Notes: generated by a model from the letters alone, not told the origin. Shown: positions 42,409-55,287, counted from the stretch's first letter. The stretch: DNA of 64,000 nucleotides from Puccinellia tenuiflora (GCA_012064385.1 QRDG01001736.1:108900-172899); one strand, 5' to 3'. Numbers and translations are program-made.

Positions 42409-43047
42409 TTGACTATGGCAAAGGATATTTCTATGTTCTCTAGTGATATTAAGCTAGATGGTTCAAATTACAGAGAGTGGGCTTTCTCAGTTAGAACAGT
42501 TGTGAGGGCTGCTGGTTTTGATGAACATTTGACAGATGGTCCCCCTGATGTAAAGGAGGATGAATCCACCAAGAAGGCTTGGAAAAAGACAGATGCAAAG
42601 GTTATGGGTGCCTTAATTCTCAATGTTGCTCCCTCACTGCGGATGAGTCTCGAGCATCACTCCACTGCAAAAGAAATATGGAAGTATTTGGAGCAACGGT
42701 ATCTTCAGCCCAGTGGCGCACTTCAGCATTCCTTGTTGCAAAATCTTCAAAATCTTCAGCAACAGGACATGTCCATAGAGGACTATTATGGAGCTTTTAC
42801 TCGCATATCTAGTCAGCTTCTCTCAATGACTCCAAAGAGTCGCTCTAGATGTGAGTCTTGTGTGGCTAAGGAGAATTATGAAGCTCAATCCTTCATGTTT
42901 CAGTTTGTGATGAGGCTCAGGAAGGACTTTGAAAATAATCGCACGCAGCTGCTTGGTCGCCCTTCACCTCCTACTATGGATGAGGCACTTGCTAGTTTGA
43001 TTGCCGAGGAGACTCGTCTTCGCTCCCTTGGATCATCATCCACCTGA
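42409..43047 (+). pseudogene. Copia gag, 5' part, interrupted by element B
   Basis: Starts at the ATG within TATTGACTATGGCAAAGG, 313 bp after the primer site. It shows LDGSNYREWAFSVRTVV near residue 16 and a UBN2-type core, including WKYLEQRYLQPSGALQHSLL and DMSIEDYYGAFTRI, followed by FVMRLRKDFENNRTQLLGR. The stop at 43045-43047 comes from the inserted LTR of element B, not from gag itself. Coding sense resumes in the matching frame at 51612 with the zinc knuckles. Gag forms the particle and packages RNA in the parent family. Confidence 0.9.
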
Positions 43048-44963
43048 AGGGGTCGCAGCATAGAAAACAAAAATTTTCCTACGCAACAGGCGGAATAAAC
43101 CCCAAGGATCTAGACCTACTAGATGGAGGGTAGCGAAGATGAGATCCAATCTCTTACCCTTGAAGATCAACAAACGCATTTTGTCGGTGCAGGGGTTGGC
43201 TAGTCGATCCCCGCAACTAGACTCATCTAGTCGCGAGGAGATGTATTTCCTCGAAGTCCAATCCGACGAGGTGCCACAAGGGGGCAGCACCTCCGCGGTA
43301 TCCACACGTACGGCTCGATGTAGATCTCCTCCTTCTTGATCCCGCAAGCAAGGTGGAGATGGCTAGATGGATCTCGGCACCACGACGGTTGTGGTGGCGT
43401 TGATGATGTAGTGCTCCGTCCGACAGGGCTTCGCCAAGCCATGTGAGAGGGAGAGGGAGAGGACAAGGCGCAGCAGCCCTTTAGGGCAAAGGGGTGGTGC
43501 GGCTAGAGGTGGAGGACTAGGCGGCGGCAGCCCTCCGGGGAGAGGTGGCGCGCGGCTAGGGCAAGGGAGGAGGAGGGGTGCGGCTAGGCAAGATGAGGGG
43601 CAGCCAAGGGTGTGCCGCACCCCCTCCCCTCTCCTCCTTTTATAGTGGGGCGGCTAGGGTTTGGAGGGGGGCTGGCCGGCCCCCACAACTTGGCCCCCAA
43701 GTCGAGTCCAACTGGACTTGGGCTTGGGCCCTTTCCAACTAGGGGTGGCTGGCCACCTAGTCCAACTAGGACTTGGCCTCCCCTTTCCCTGCCTTGGCCG
43801 GCTAGGCCCATATGGACCTCTAGGTGGTGCGCAGCCCAAGTGGTTGCTGCACCCCCTTTGGTCCATGTGGGCCCCCTACATTAGGTGGGTCCCACTTCTA
43901 GACTCCTCTAGAACTTTCTAGAACCTTCCGGTGCCCTGCTGAAATATTCCGGAACTTTTCCGATACCTCCGGAAACCACTTTCCTTATATGAATCTTATT
44001 CTCCGGACCACTCCGGAACTCCTCGTGATGTCCGGGATCCCATCCGAGACTCCGAATCACCATTCGTTCATTCCATCAAAATATCTCATCGCTAACCCTA
44101 GCTACATCGGAGCGTTAAGTGTGTGACCCTACGGGTTCGAGAACATGCAGACATGATCATATCAATAATCAATAGCGGGACCGGGATGCCCATATTGACT
44201 CCCACATATTCAACGAAGTTCTTTATCGATTGAACCACGATGCCGGAGATTCTTAATCTCATATACGATTCCCTTTGTCTCACCGATATTTAATTTGCCC
44301 GAGACTTGATCGTCGATATCTCCATATCTAGTTTAATCTCGTTACCTGGCAAATTCTCTTTACTCGTCCATAATATAGGATCTCCGTGATTAACACTTAA
44401 TCACATGGTTGCAACCTTTCTGATGCTATATTACCGAGAGGGCCCAGAGATATCTTTTCCGTCACAAGGAAGGACAAATCCCAGTCTTGATTCATGTCAC
44501 CCAACAAATACCATCGGAGATACCTGAAAGCCACCTTTATAATCACCCAGTTACGAAGTGACGTTTGATGTCCACAAAGCATTCCTCCGGTAAACGGGAG
44601 TGACATAACCTCATGGTCTAAGGAAACTATACTTGGCATACTAAAAGTGTTGGCAATAAAACTGTTGTGACACGATCAATTGCAACTCTTTATTATCGGG
44701 TCTTGTCCATCACATCATTACTCCTAATGATATGACTCCGTTATAAAGTGACTATAACAAGTCCATGGTTAGGAAACTCTAACCATCTCTTGACTAACGA
44801 ACTAGTCCGGTAGAGGCTTACTAGGGACACCTGTTTGTTTATATTCCACACATGTATTATGTTTCCGATTAATACAATTATAGCATGGAGAATAAACTAT
44901 TATCATAAACATGAATATGCTAATAAACCATTTTATTATTGCCTCTAGGGCATATTCCCAACA
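43045..44963 (-). repeat. Element B 3' LTR (1919 bp)
   Basis: Plus-strand ends TGAAGGGGTCGC and CATATTCCCAACA. It differs from element A's LTR by extra sequence in the GC-rich part (about 43680-43770) and in the first bases (TGAAGG against TGATGG). Confidence 0.95.
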
Positions 44964-47960
44964 GTCTCCCACTTGCACTAGAGTCAATAATCTAGTTTAC
45001 ATTTTCTCGATCCAACACTCATGGTGTCTAACACTCATGGAGTCTCAGTGCTGATCATGTTTGCTCGTGGAAGAGGTTCTGTCCGTGCTCTGTACTATAC
45101 AGTTCTTTATGTTCTTTGCAAAACGTCAATGTCACCTAATTTGACATTACTTTATCATCTCATGATAAACCTATTATCATCACATGATAATTCACATCAT
45201 CACATGATGAATATAATATATTTGGTTAGAGAGTGAGATTTTCGTTTCCCTTTTATGCCTACATGACGTATGATCAGTCAAGAGAACTTTCACATAGCAT
45301 GTGCACCCGGAACTCACTCAGTCTTGAAACAAACTTTCTCAAACCATAATATTATATCTTTTAATCCTTAAATTAATCATATACTCCTATATGTTGTAGA
45401 CTCACAAATCGACAGTGCTATCATGTCACTTCGATATTTTCGATCATGCTTTCGCTGCGCTTCTGCTATCATGAGATCCCCAGTCTAGTTTGGTTTTATG
45501 ACTTCAACCAAGTCTGCCAATCTCTAGATTCCTTTATCTCATCTTCATGTTAAAATGACTCCTCATTCTAACACGTTCTTCTAACCAAGAACTTGGGTCA
45601 CATATCGTCAAATACAAACACATGGTTCTAATATGTTTAGTCCTATGAACGATTCATAGCGAATTCTAACATATCCTCCAACCATCATTTTGTACTGAGT
45701 TATCAACTCAATGTTTCACCTATTTCTCACAAGCAGATGAACCTTTCTTCTCTTGTTTTATTTTGAACTCCTTCAAAATCTTACTTAGGTTAAACATCCT
45801 GACATAATGCTTTATCAAACATATCTATCCTCCATAGATACATCCATCTCCATGGATATTTGACGTTCAAACTAACTTCATAAGTTATGCGTTGGTTCCT
45901 GACTTATTTACAACATTTATGAAATCTCCATTTCACTCAAACAAGATGTTGTAAACTCCACTCAAATATACACCATACACATATTAAATTGTGAAACCAC
46001 TTTGGCTCCCACTCAGAAATATGTTATCATTATATTTGACCATGATTTAACTAGCTCCCACTCAAACATATGTCACCACATATTTTGATCTTGGAAAATA
46101 GTTTCTGCTCTGACTTAATATATGTCGCCACATATCTTAATTAGATCACACTCGTGTAATTTCTCGATATTTTGGACACCTCCAAAATTCTTAATTAACT
46201 ATTAATATCGAGAACTCTTTATACGAAACGCTAGTACTCTACTAGCTTTAAGTTTTATTTATTCTCTACAAAACACCTTTTGAGGAATAAATATGTGAAA
46301 CATCACTTTCACAAAATCAAGCAACAATTACTTTGTGATTTAAACTTAACATCGAATGACTCTTAGTCACTTTCGTATTTAAGGCTTCTATTTCTTCTTT
46401 GTAGTTTCGTAGGTATGTCTTGTTTCTGAAACATGACAAGTAAATCATGAATATTATTTTGTAACCTGACAAAATACCATATTCTTGAATCCTACTTTTC
46501 TTTAGACAAGCTAAACCGAAATTCAATGATCACCATCATTAATTCCTTTATGTGTCAAGTTTTAACCAACATAGCACTTTACATATGTGCCACTTGATAC
46601 ATAAACAAGCAAGGTTTTAGCTTTTCAATTTTATTCCAGCAATTCTTTTATCAATGAAACCTTTTCACGATAAATCCACTAAAACATTTAGCACAACCAA
46701 CAAATTGGTTTGCCCCTTTTAGTCTCATATTGTGGAATCACATTCATAGTCACATATGAATATACTACAAACTTTATTTGCAATAGTTTCTAATTATCTC
46801 ATAATTAATGAAACCACTGTTTCACATAACTCATATGCGAAATGCAAATCATTAAATAGACCCTTATTTAAAACAGAGTGTTTATCAAATAAATCTAAAT
46901 GCTATCATGAAACCCCCGAAATAAAACCCTTCTTTGAGACCACACAATATCAAATAGTGTGTGATTACAATATCTTAGGACATATCAAACTCCTTTGAAA
47001 AATTCTAAACATTGTAATTTGTGATAACACTTGTCACAAGTCCACATACTAACATATAACTCAAATATCTCGTCTCTTTTGATCAAATCATAAAGACTCA
47101 ATTTTCTTGTTAACTTAATATCCTAAACTCCAGAAATTTATTTGATCTCATCAAATATCATAACTCGAATAAATACATATATTTACTCATATCACTTATG
47201 ATGGAGCGCACAAAATAATGACATCTCACATTTGCTGAAAATACAACCAACACTTGTGTTTATTTTCGGCAACTCATGACACACTTCCAAAGGGTGGCAT
47301 TTTTAGTCATACTCCTTCAACAAGGCGCATTGATAAAACATCAAAATGTTTATTCAATCTTTAGCACGACTAAAACAATTGTCATTATTAAGTTTTGAAT
47401 ATTTTAGTATGTCTTTTATTTTATAAATGTTCAACCAATTTATCATCTAGATTATAATAAGAATAATACACTTATAATCGAAAACTTTGTGATTTCCAAG
47501 AAGGATCACTCATGAAAATAGAACAACCATTGTCTTTAACATGAATAACCGTCTCACATAAGCAAGACACACTAATTAAAATCACACTTAATTCGATTAC
47601 AACACTTATTCAAATCCTCTAATCCAAAATGATAAATGAAGAGACAGATCGTTGCCAGCATCAACTCCTTGATTGCCACTATTCTGCAACGCCTTCCCAT
47701 ATCCTTTATGCAAATCTCAAGCAGCAGGTTCTGTTTTCATAAAACAGAATGAGTATCAAATACTTATTGAAACCGCCACAATTGCAATTTGGATTTAAAC
47801 ACTTATAACTTGTATATCAATATATACTTTCTGCATTGCCAACTTCTCTTGCTATGGGTTCCACTTTGACATGACGCAGCCGAGACACAAACTCACAGAA
47901 AGTGATCAAATCCCTTCCCATGACCTAGTCTCCGACATAATTCTTGAAGCTGGGGAGAAG
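44964..47960. other. Element B interior, distal non-coding part
   Basis: AT-rich, matches 32637-35627 of element A. No pol motif in any frame. Confidence 0.7.
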
Positions 47961-48245
47961 CTAGCGTATCACCCCATCTATCGCGAAACCGTCATTCAAC
48001 TCGTGGTTCCAAACAAGCACTAGACGATGATGTATCTCATGCATTATCCTCAGGTGTTGTTCCAAGCAAGTGTTCTCTTCCATCTTGAGTGAAAGAAAAC
48101 CGTTTAGACATTCGAACCTTGCAATTCTAACTTGCGCTGAAAAACTATTTTTCAACTCACCAACAATCTCCATTGCAGTCAAGTTCTTGAATTGTCTACC
48201 TAGGTCAGAATTCATGAAGGTGCACATCATCCACTTGACTTTCAA
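47961..48245 (-). pseudogene. Decayed Copia gag fragment in element B
   Basis: A 94-codon frame equivalent to 35628-35912, with about a dozen amino-acid differences (for example DLGRQFKNLTAMEIVGELK). It still follows the UBN2 pattern. The frame has stayed open in both copies, although on its own it covers only the middle of gag. No zinc knuckle. Confidence 0.6.
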
Positions 48246-49673
48246 GTAGGTGGTTCAAAACCACTCCATGTACTCTTCATTGCTTGCAGAAATATTTGGG
48301 TTTATCTCCTATTGGTTCTTCTAGCACGTAGAGCTGAGCATGGGTGTTTAGGACTTCTTTCAGGACGCAGGTACTACTCAACAACTTTGACCCATCGAGA
48401 CGCAGTTTTTCAGCAACGAACTGACTACCGTAGTCAACCATGATCTACAAGGATTTTTGCAAAGACATTTGGACTTTTGTTTATGATAATTTTAGTTCAT
48501 CTTAATGAACTCCCACTAAACTCAACATCTCTCTGGTTGTTTAGTGACACACGATCCAAATCCACTACACCACAACCGATCATCACGTGAGATGATGTAG
48601 CTTCAATGGTGAACATCACCATGTTGATCATATCATCCATATGACTCGTGTTTAACCTTTCGGTTCTTGTGTTCCGAGGCCATGTCTGTACATGCTAGGC
48701 TCGTCAAGTAAACCGTAGTATTTTCGCATGTGTAAACTGGCTTACACCCGTTGTATGTGAACGTAGAATCTATCACACCCGATCATCACGTGGTGCTTCG
48801 AAACGAAGATCTTTGGCAACGGTGCATACTAGGGGAGAACACATCTTGATATTAACGTGAGAGATCACCTTATCATGCTACCGTCGCGATCACATCTAAG
48901 CATAACAATAAGGTGCACAAAAAAGGATTAACATCACATGCAATTCATGATTGTGATATGATATGGCCTTTCTTCTTATGCTTTTTGATCTCCATCTTCA
49001 AAGCACCGGCAAGATCTCCATCTCCGGCATGATCTCCATCATCGTGGCGCCATCACCATGGTTGTCCACCAACTATTGCAACTACAACTAATGCTACTCT
49101 TAGCAATAAAGTAAAGCAATTACATGGTGATTCAATGACACGCAGGTCACATAAAATAAAAGACAACCATATGGCTCCAGCCGGTTGCCGTACTCGTCGA
49201 CATGCAAGTCGCGAAAGATTACAAACATGATCATTGCATACATTATCACAAATCACATATTGGCCATACCACATCACATGACCCCCTCTGCAAAAACAAG
49301 TTAGACGTCCTCTACTTTGTTTATGCAATTTTTACGTGGCTTGGGTCAACGAGATAGAACCGTTCTAATCTACGCAAAACCACAACGGTGATATAGTAGT
49401 TGCTTATTTACTCATCCTTTTGAAAGGCCTTCCATTGAAAATTGCATCTTCACTAAAGCAAGAGAAACAGACACCCGCCAGCCACTTATGCAAAACAAGT
49501 TGCATGTCAATCGTGGAACCGGTCTCTCGTGCGTGGACGAGTAAGGTTGGTCCGGGCCGCTTCATCTCACAATACCGCAAAGACGCAAAGTGCACGCGAG
49601 AAGGTAGCAACATAAAATATCAACGCCCACAACACTTGTGTTCTAATCGCACCAACATCTACGAATAGATCTA
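48246..49673. other. Element B leader region
   Basis: Matches 35913-37336 of element A; nothing supported in it. Confidence 0.5.
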
Positions 49674-49686
49674 GGCTCTGATACCA
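49674..49686 (-). other. Element B primer binding site
   Basis: Minus strand TGGTATCAGAGCC, one base from the 5' LTR end at 49688. Confidence 0.95.
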
Positions 49687-49687
49687 C

Positions 49688-51606
49688 TGAAGGGGTCGCA
49701 GCATAGAAAACAAAAATTTTCCTACGCAACAGGCGGAATAAACCCCAAGGATCTAGACCTACTAGATGGAGGGTAGCGAAGATGAAATCCAATCTCTTAC
49801 CCTTGAAGATCAACAAACGCGTTTTGTCGGTGCAGGGGTTGGCTAGTCGATCCCCGCAACTAGACTCATCTAGTCGCGAGGAGATGTATTTCCTCGAAGT
49901 CCAATCCGACGAGGTGCCACAAGGGGGCAGCACCTCCGCGGTATCCACACGTACGGCTCGATGTAGATCTCCTCCTTCTTGATCCCGCAAGCAAGGTGGA
50001 GATGGCTAGATGGATCTCGGCACCACGACGGTTGTGGTGGCGTTGATGATGTAGTGCTCCGTCCGACAGGGCTTCGCCAAGCCATGTGAGAGGGAGAGGG
50101 AGAGGACAAGGCGCAGCAGCCCTTTAGGGCAAAGGGGTGGTGCGGCTAGAGGTGGAGGACTAGGCGGCGGCAGCCCTCCGGGGAGAGGTGGCGCGCGGCT
50201 AGGGCAAGGGAGGAGGAGGGGTGCGGCTAGGCAAGATGAGGGGCAGCCAAGGGTGTGCCGCACCCCCTCCCCTCTCCTCCTTTTATAGTGGGGCGGCTAG
50301 GGTTTGGAGGGGGGCTGGCCGGCCCCCACAACTTGGCCCCCAAGTCGAGTCCAACTGGACTTGGGCTTGGGCCCTTTCCAACTAGGGGTGGCTGGCCACC
50401 TAGTCCAACTAGGACTTGGCCTCCCCTTTCCCTGCCTTGGCCGGCTAGGCCCATATGGACCTCTAGGTGGTGCGCAGCCCAAGTGGTTGCTGCACCCCCT
50501 TTGGTCCATGTGGGCCCCCTACATTAGGTGGGTCCCACTTCTAGACTCCTCTAGAACTTTCTAGAACCTTCCGGTGCCCTGCTGAAATATTCCGGAACTT
50601 TTCCGATACCTCCGGAAACCACTTTCCTTATATGAATCTTATTCTCCGGACCACTCCGGAACTCCTCGTGATGTCCGGGATCCCATCCGAGACTCCGAAT
50701 CACCATTCGTTCATTCCATCAAAATATCTCATCGCTAACCCTAGCTACATCGGAGCGTTAAGTGTGTGACCCTACGGGTTCGAGAACATGCAGACATGAT
50801 CATATCAATAATCAATAGCGGGACCGGGATGCCCATATTGACTCCCACATATTCAACGAAGTTCTTTATCGATTGAACCACGATGCCGGAGATTCTTAAT
50901 CTCATATACGATTCCCTTTGTCTCACCGATATTTAATTTGCCCGAGACTTGATCGTCGATATCTCCATATCTAGTTTAATCTCGTTACCTGGCAAATTCT
51001 CTTTACTCGTCCATAATATAGGATCTCCGTGATTAACACTTAATCACATGGTTGCAACCTTTCTGATGCTATATTACCGAGAGGGCCCAGAGATATCTTT
51101 TCCGTCACAAGGAAGGACAAATCCCAGTCTTGATTCATGTCACCCAACAAATACCATCGGAGATACCTGAAAGCCACCTTTATAATCACCCAGTTACGAA
51201 GTGACGTTTGATGTCCACAAAGCATTCCTCCGGTAAACGGGAGTGACATAACCTCATGGTCTAAGGAAACTATACTTGGCATACTAAAAGTGTTGGCAAT
51301 AAAACTGTTGTGACACGATCAATTGCAACTCTTTATTATCGGGTCTTGTCCATCACATCATTACTCCTAATGATATGACTCCGTTATCAAGTGACTATAA
51401 CAAGTCCATGGTTAGGAAACTCTAACCATCTCTTGACTAACGAACTAGTCCGGTAGAGGCTTACTAGGGACACCTGTTTGTTTATATTCCACACATGTAT
51501 TATGTTTCCGATTAATACAATTATAGCATGGAGAATAAACTATTATCATAAACATGAATATGCTAATAAACCATTTTATTATTGCCTCTAGGGCATATTC
51601 CCAACA
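49688..51606 (-). repeat. Element B 5' LTR (1919 bp)
   Basis: Nearly identical to 43045-44963. The minus strand carries CTATAAAAGG (plus 50279-50288) as a likely promoter TATA box. Confidence 0.95.
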
Positions 51607-51611
51607 CCACC

Positions 51612-51869
51612 ACTCACAGTAGTGTTCTTGCTGCTTCTCGAGCTTCTTTCAGAGGTTCTTCTTTAGGAAATGTTTGTCCTCACTGCAAGAAGACAGGACA
51701 TACAGCTGATAACTATTTCTCTCTTATGATGTGTTCTCACTGCAAGAAGTCTGGACATACAGATGATAGCTGTTTTGCTCTTCACCCAGAGTTGTTGGCT
51801 GACTATCGCAGAAAGTTTCCTCCTCAGCAGAGCGTCGCCCATCTATTAGGAGACCTGCTGTTGGTATAA
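51612..51869 (+). pseudogene. Copia gag, 3' part with zinc knuckles
   Basis: Continues the gag frame beyond element B. Two knuckles in tandem are visible: CPHCKKTGHTADNY, whose last Cys is replaced by Tyr, and CSHCKKSGHTDDSC, which is intact. The frame is lost near 51835, where coding sense moves to another frame, and ends at a TAA (51867-51869). Confidence 0.85.
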
Positions 51870-52258
51870 TTAGTGAGTCAAACCAGCCAGCTATGAGTGC
51901 CTCTGTGTCTGCTGCTTCTCAGTCTGGTTCTCGTGCAACTCAACCATGGGTGCTTGACTCTGGAGCCTCTTTTCACGTGACATCTGATCGCTCTCAGCTT
52001 GTGTCATGCCAGCCGGTGAAGGAAGGTGCCTCTGTTCATACCGCTGATGGTACACCTTGTTCTGTCACTCACCAGGGTTCTCTATTCACGTCTCAGTTTT
52101 CAGTTTCTGATATTTCTTTTGCCCCACAATTGTCCATGAATCTCATGTCTGTTGGTCAAATAGCTGATATGGACACCTTTGTTGGTTTTGACAAAAACCT
52201 CTTGTTATGTGCAGGATCTTCAAAGCAAGAGGATCATTGGAACTGGCCGTCGCCTTAG
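51836..52258 (+). pseudogene. Copia protease region
   Basis: Reads RRPSIRRPAVG, then an Ser-rich linker, and WVLDSGASFHVTSD with the aspartic protease active site DSGA (about 51958-51969), followed by hydrophobic strands (FSVSDISFAPQLSMNLMSVG). In the family it cleaves the polyprotein. The frame ends at 52258, but coding sense passes to another frame at a run of five A near 52191-52195, consistent with a one-base length error or indel there. Confidence 0.85.
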
Positions 52259-53270
52259 AGGATCCACTTCCCTCTACGAACTTGACACCCTACACCTTCC
52301 TTCAGCTTCCGCATCGCATGTTTCTTCTGCTTCAGCATCTAGATCAACTTCGTCGTTTGCTTTTTTTGCCAAGTGGCATCATCGTTTAGGCCATCTATGT
52401 GGTTCTCGTCTATCTAGTCTTGTCCAGCAGGGTGTTTTGGGTCGTGTTCCTCTAGATGCTGGTTTCCACTATAAGGGTTGTAAGTTAGGGAAACAGATAC
52501 AACTTCCATATCCCTCAAGCACTACTTTTTCTAGTCGTCTTTTCGATTTAGTACACTCTGATGTATGGGGTCCCTCCCCTTTTGCCTCAAAGGGTGGTCA
52601 TAAACATTATGTCATATTTGTTGATGATCACTCTCGATATATTTGGGTTTATTTTATGAAACATCGTTCCCAATTGATTTCTATATATCAGTCTTTTGCA
52701 CGCATGGTCCATACTCAGTTCTCCACTGCTATTCGTGTTTTTCGATCTGACTCAGGGGGGGAGTATCTATCTAAAGCTTTTCGTGATTTTCTTTCTTCTA
52801 AGGGTACACTTCCTCAGCTCTCGTGTCCTGGTGCTCATGCCCAGAATGGTGTTGCCGAGCGTAAGCATCGCCATATAATTGAGACAGCTCGTACTCTTAT
52901 GATTTCTTCCTTTGTCCCTACCCATTTTTGGGGTGAAGCTATATCCACAGCTGTGTATCTCATAAACATCCAGCCCTCATCTCGCCTTCAGGGCAAGTGT
53001 CCTGGTGAGGTTTTGTTTGGTTCTCCTCCCAAGTATGACCATCTTCGTGTTTTTGGCTGTACACGCTATGTACTGTTAGCCCCTCGTGAGCGTACCAAGT
53101 TAACTGCACAGTCTGTTGAGTGTGTCTTTCTTGGATATAGTCTTGAGCATAAGGGTTATCGTTGTTATGATCCATCGGCTCGTCGTATTCGTTTTTCTCG
53201 TGATGTCAGCTTTACTGAGGACCAACCATTCATTCCCCTTCCACTAGATCATCATCCTCCACTTCCTTAG
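52179..53270 (+). pseudogene. Copia integrase
   Basis: GAG-pre-integrase motif WHHRLGHLCGSRL, then a zinc-binding region where the first Cys of the expected C-X2-C is Tyr (YKGCKLGK). Next is the catalytic core with HSDVWGPS, YVIFVDDHSRYIWVYFM, FRSDSGGEYLSKAF and QNGVAERKHRHI (the D, D, E positions are present), and the C-terminal RVFGCTRYVLLAPRERTKL and CVFLGYSLEHKGYRCYDP. In the family it inserts the cDNA into chromosomes. It stops at TAG 53268-53270, and the Pro-rich linker to RT continues in another frame. Confidence 0.9.
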
Positions 53271-53356
53271 AGTCCACCTCTTTTCTTTCTCTTCCACCTA
53301 TCCTCTCTTCAGACGAACTAGATCAATCACCCCCACCTTCACCACGAGACCCACCT

Positions 53357-53680
53357 TTGTATTCTTCTTTCTCACCACCTCCATCAGCTCCTTCTCGCTT
53401 AGATCCTTTTCCTTTTGTATACAGTCGCCGTCCTCGAGTATCAACTGATATGCAGCCATCCATTCCTTTGTCTTCTACTCCTCCGACCAGTACTACTGAT
53501 CCTTACACTGCGGATTCCTCCCAGACAAGAAGGTATGATCTTCGTGACCGCTCCTCACTTGAGCTTCCAAATAGGTATAAAGATGATTTTTCTGTAGGAG
53601 CAGTCATTGAGCCTAGCAATTATCAGGAGGCAGTCATGTTACCTGAATGGCAGCTATGTCTGAGGAGCTTACAGCCCTAG
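53357..53680 (+). pseudogene. Copia linker between integrase and reverse transcriptase
   Basis: A Pro/Ser-rich linker ending RRYDLRDRSSLELPNRY and SNYQEAVMLPEW, the usual lead-in to Copia reverse transcriptase. It is in a different frame from both neighbours, so at least two indels or base errors separate the pol domains here. Confidence 0.75.
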
Positions 53681-55128
53681 AGGGTACTGGTACATGGGAT
53701 CTTGTACCATTACCTCCTCGTACAGTCCCTATCACATGCAAATGGGTATACAAGGTAAAAGCCAAGTCAGATGGTTCTGTGGACCGCTATAAGGCTCGAC
53801 TTGTTGCTAGAGGTTTTCAGCAAGCTCATGGAAGAGACTATGATGAGACTTTTGCCCCTGTTGCTCATATGACCTCTGTACGCACTCTGATTGCTGTGGC
53901 TGCAGCTCGATCATGGTACATATCCCAAATGGATGTGAAAAATGCTTTCCTTCATGGTGATCTGCATGAGGAAGTTTATATGCAACCACCTCTTGGTGTT
54001 GAGGCCCCATGTGGTTATGTTTGTCGTCTTCGCAAGGCTCTCTATGGGCTCAAACAAGCCCCTCGTGCTTGGTTTGAGCGATTCAGTTCTGTGGTTCAAG
54101 CTGCTGGCTTTTCTTCTAGTGAGCATGACCCTGCACTCTTCACTCATACATCTGACCGTGGTCGCACTTTGCTTTTTCTCTACGTGGATGATATGTTGAT
54201 TACTGGAGATGATCAGAAATACATTTCTTTTGTTAAGAAAAAGCTGAGTGAGCAATTCAAGATGTCAGATTTGGGGTCTCTGAGTTACTTCTTAGGAATT
54301 GAGGTTGATCGCACTGATGATGGTTACTATCTCTCTCAGCATCACTATACTGAGGATTTGATCTCGCGCTCGGGTCTTACTGATACACGTACTGCTGCTA
54401 CACCCATGGAGTTGCAGCTGCAATTGCGCCCCACTGATGGTATTCCCCTTGAGGACCCGTCTCGCCATCGTCATCTCGTAGGCAGTCTTGTATACCTCAC
54501 AGTGACAAGACCTGACATTGCTCATGCTGTCCATATCCTCAGTCAGTTTGTCAGTGCTCCTACGTCAGTTCATTATAGTCACTTGCTTCGTGTACTTCGG
54601 TACTTGAGGGGGACAACATGTCGACGGCTATTCTATGCTCGCAATAACCAGCTTCAGCTTCATGCTTACTCTGACTCCACTTGGGCGAGTGATCCCGTTG
54701 ACCGCCGCTCCGTCACAGGCTACAGTCTCTTTCTTGGTACTTCTCTCATTGCATGGAAGTCCAAGAAACAAACAACAGTGTCTCGTTCTAGTGCTGAGGC
54801 TGAGCTTCATGCACTGGCTACTACTACAACAGAAATTATTTGGCTTCGTTGGTTATTGGCTGATCTTGGTGTCTTATGTGATACACCCACATCCCTTCTT
54901 TGTGACAGCACCGCTGCTATTCAAATCGCAAATGATCCAGTAAAGCATGAACTGACAAAGCATATTGGAGTGGATGCATTCTTCACACGCTCTCACTGCC
55001 AACAGTCAACCATTCATCTCGAATATGTTCCATCCGAGGTTCAACTTGCTGATTTCTTCACAAAAGCTCAAACTAGGGAACAACATAATCTACATATTCT
55101 CAAACTCAATGTGTCTGATCCATCTTGA
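53647..55128 (+). pseudogene. Copia reverse transcriptase and RNase H
   Basis: A 493-codon open frame. RT motifs in order: WVYKVKAKSDGSVDRYKARLVARGF, split here as WVYKVKAK and YKARLVARGFQQ, then QMDVKNAFLHGDLHEEVYM, ALYGLKQAPRAWF and YVDDMLITG (catalytic YVDD at about residue 179). RNase H follows with AYSDSTWASDP, SSAEAELHAL, LLCDSTAAIQIA and KHIGVDAFF, and ends ADFFTKAQT near the stop, just before the purine tract. The domain itself is intact. It is marked pseudogene because the ORF is cut off from gag, protease and integrase by frame changes, and its ATG is not the natural start. Confidence 0.9.
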
Positions 55129-55132
55129 GTTT

Positions 55133-55141
55133 GAAGGGGGG
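55133..55141 (+). other. Polypurine tract of Copia
   Basis: GAAGGGGGG directly before the 3' LTR. Confidence 0.9.
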
Positions 55142-55282
55142 TGTTAGAATATGTATATATCATGTATGTTTACTGTTTAGGCCCATAGTAGAGTAAGCCC
55201 ATGTGGCTCCTGTAACTCTGGAGTATATCACTCCCAACGATGCAATAGAGAAAATGATTTGGCCATTTCAGTTTTGTTGACA
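55142..55282 (+). repeat. 3' LTR of Copia, 141 bp
   Basis: TGTTAGAATATG to TTGTTGACA, followed by the target copy ATTGC. Confidence 0.95.
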
Positions 55283-55287
55283 ATTGC

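Larger units (their letters stand above)
43045..51606 (-). mobile_element. Element B: non-autonomous BARE/Angela-like retrotransposon nested in Copia gag
   Basis: Complete: LTRs 43045-44963 and 49688-51606 (both 1919 bp), target duplication CCACC at 43040-43044 and 51607-51611, primer site 49674-49686, purine tract complement from 44964. The interior is closely similar to element A and lacks all pol domains. By eye I saw only three LTR differences (near 43142, 43176 and 44746), so insertion is recent. It necessarily post-dates the host Copia. Confidence 0.95.
41943..55282 (+). mobile_element. Copia retrotransposon with 141-bp LTRs (host of element B)
   Basis: Complete termini: LTRs 41943-42083 and 55142-55282, primer site 42084-42095, purine tract 55133-55141, target duplication ATTGC at 41938-41942 and 55283-55287. 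Domain order gag, protease, integrase, reverse transcriptase, RNase H is that of Copia. Without element B it would be about 4.8 kb. The LTRs look identical, which implies a recent insertion, yet the coding region changes frame at least four times. Confidence 0.95.
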
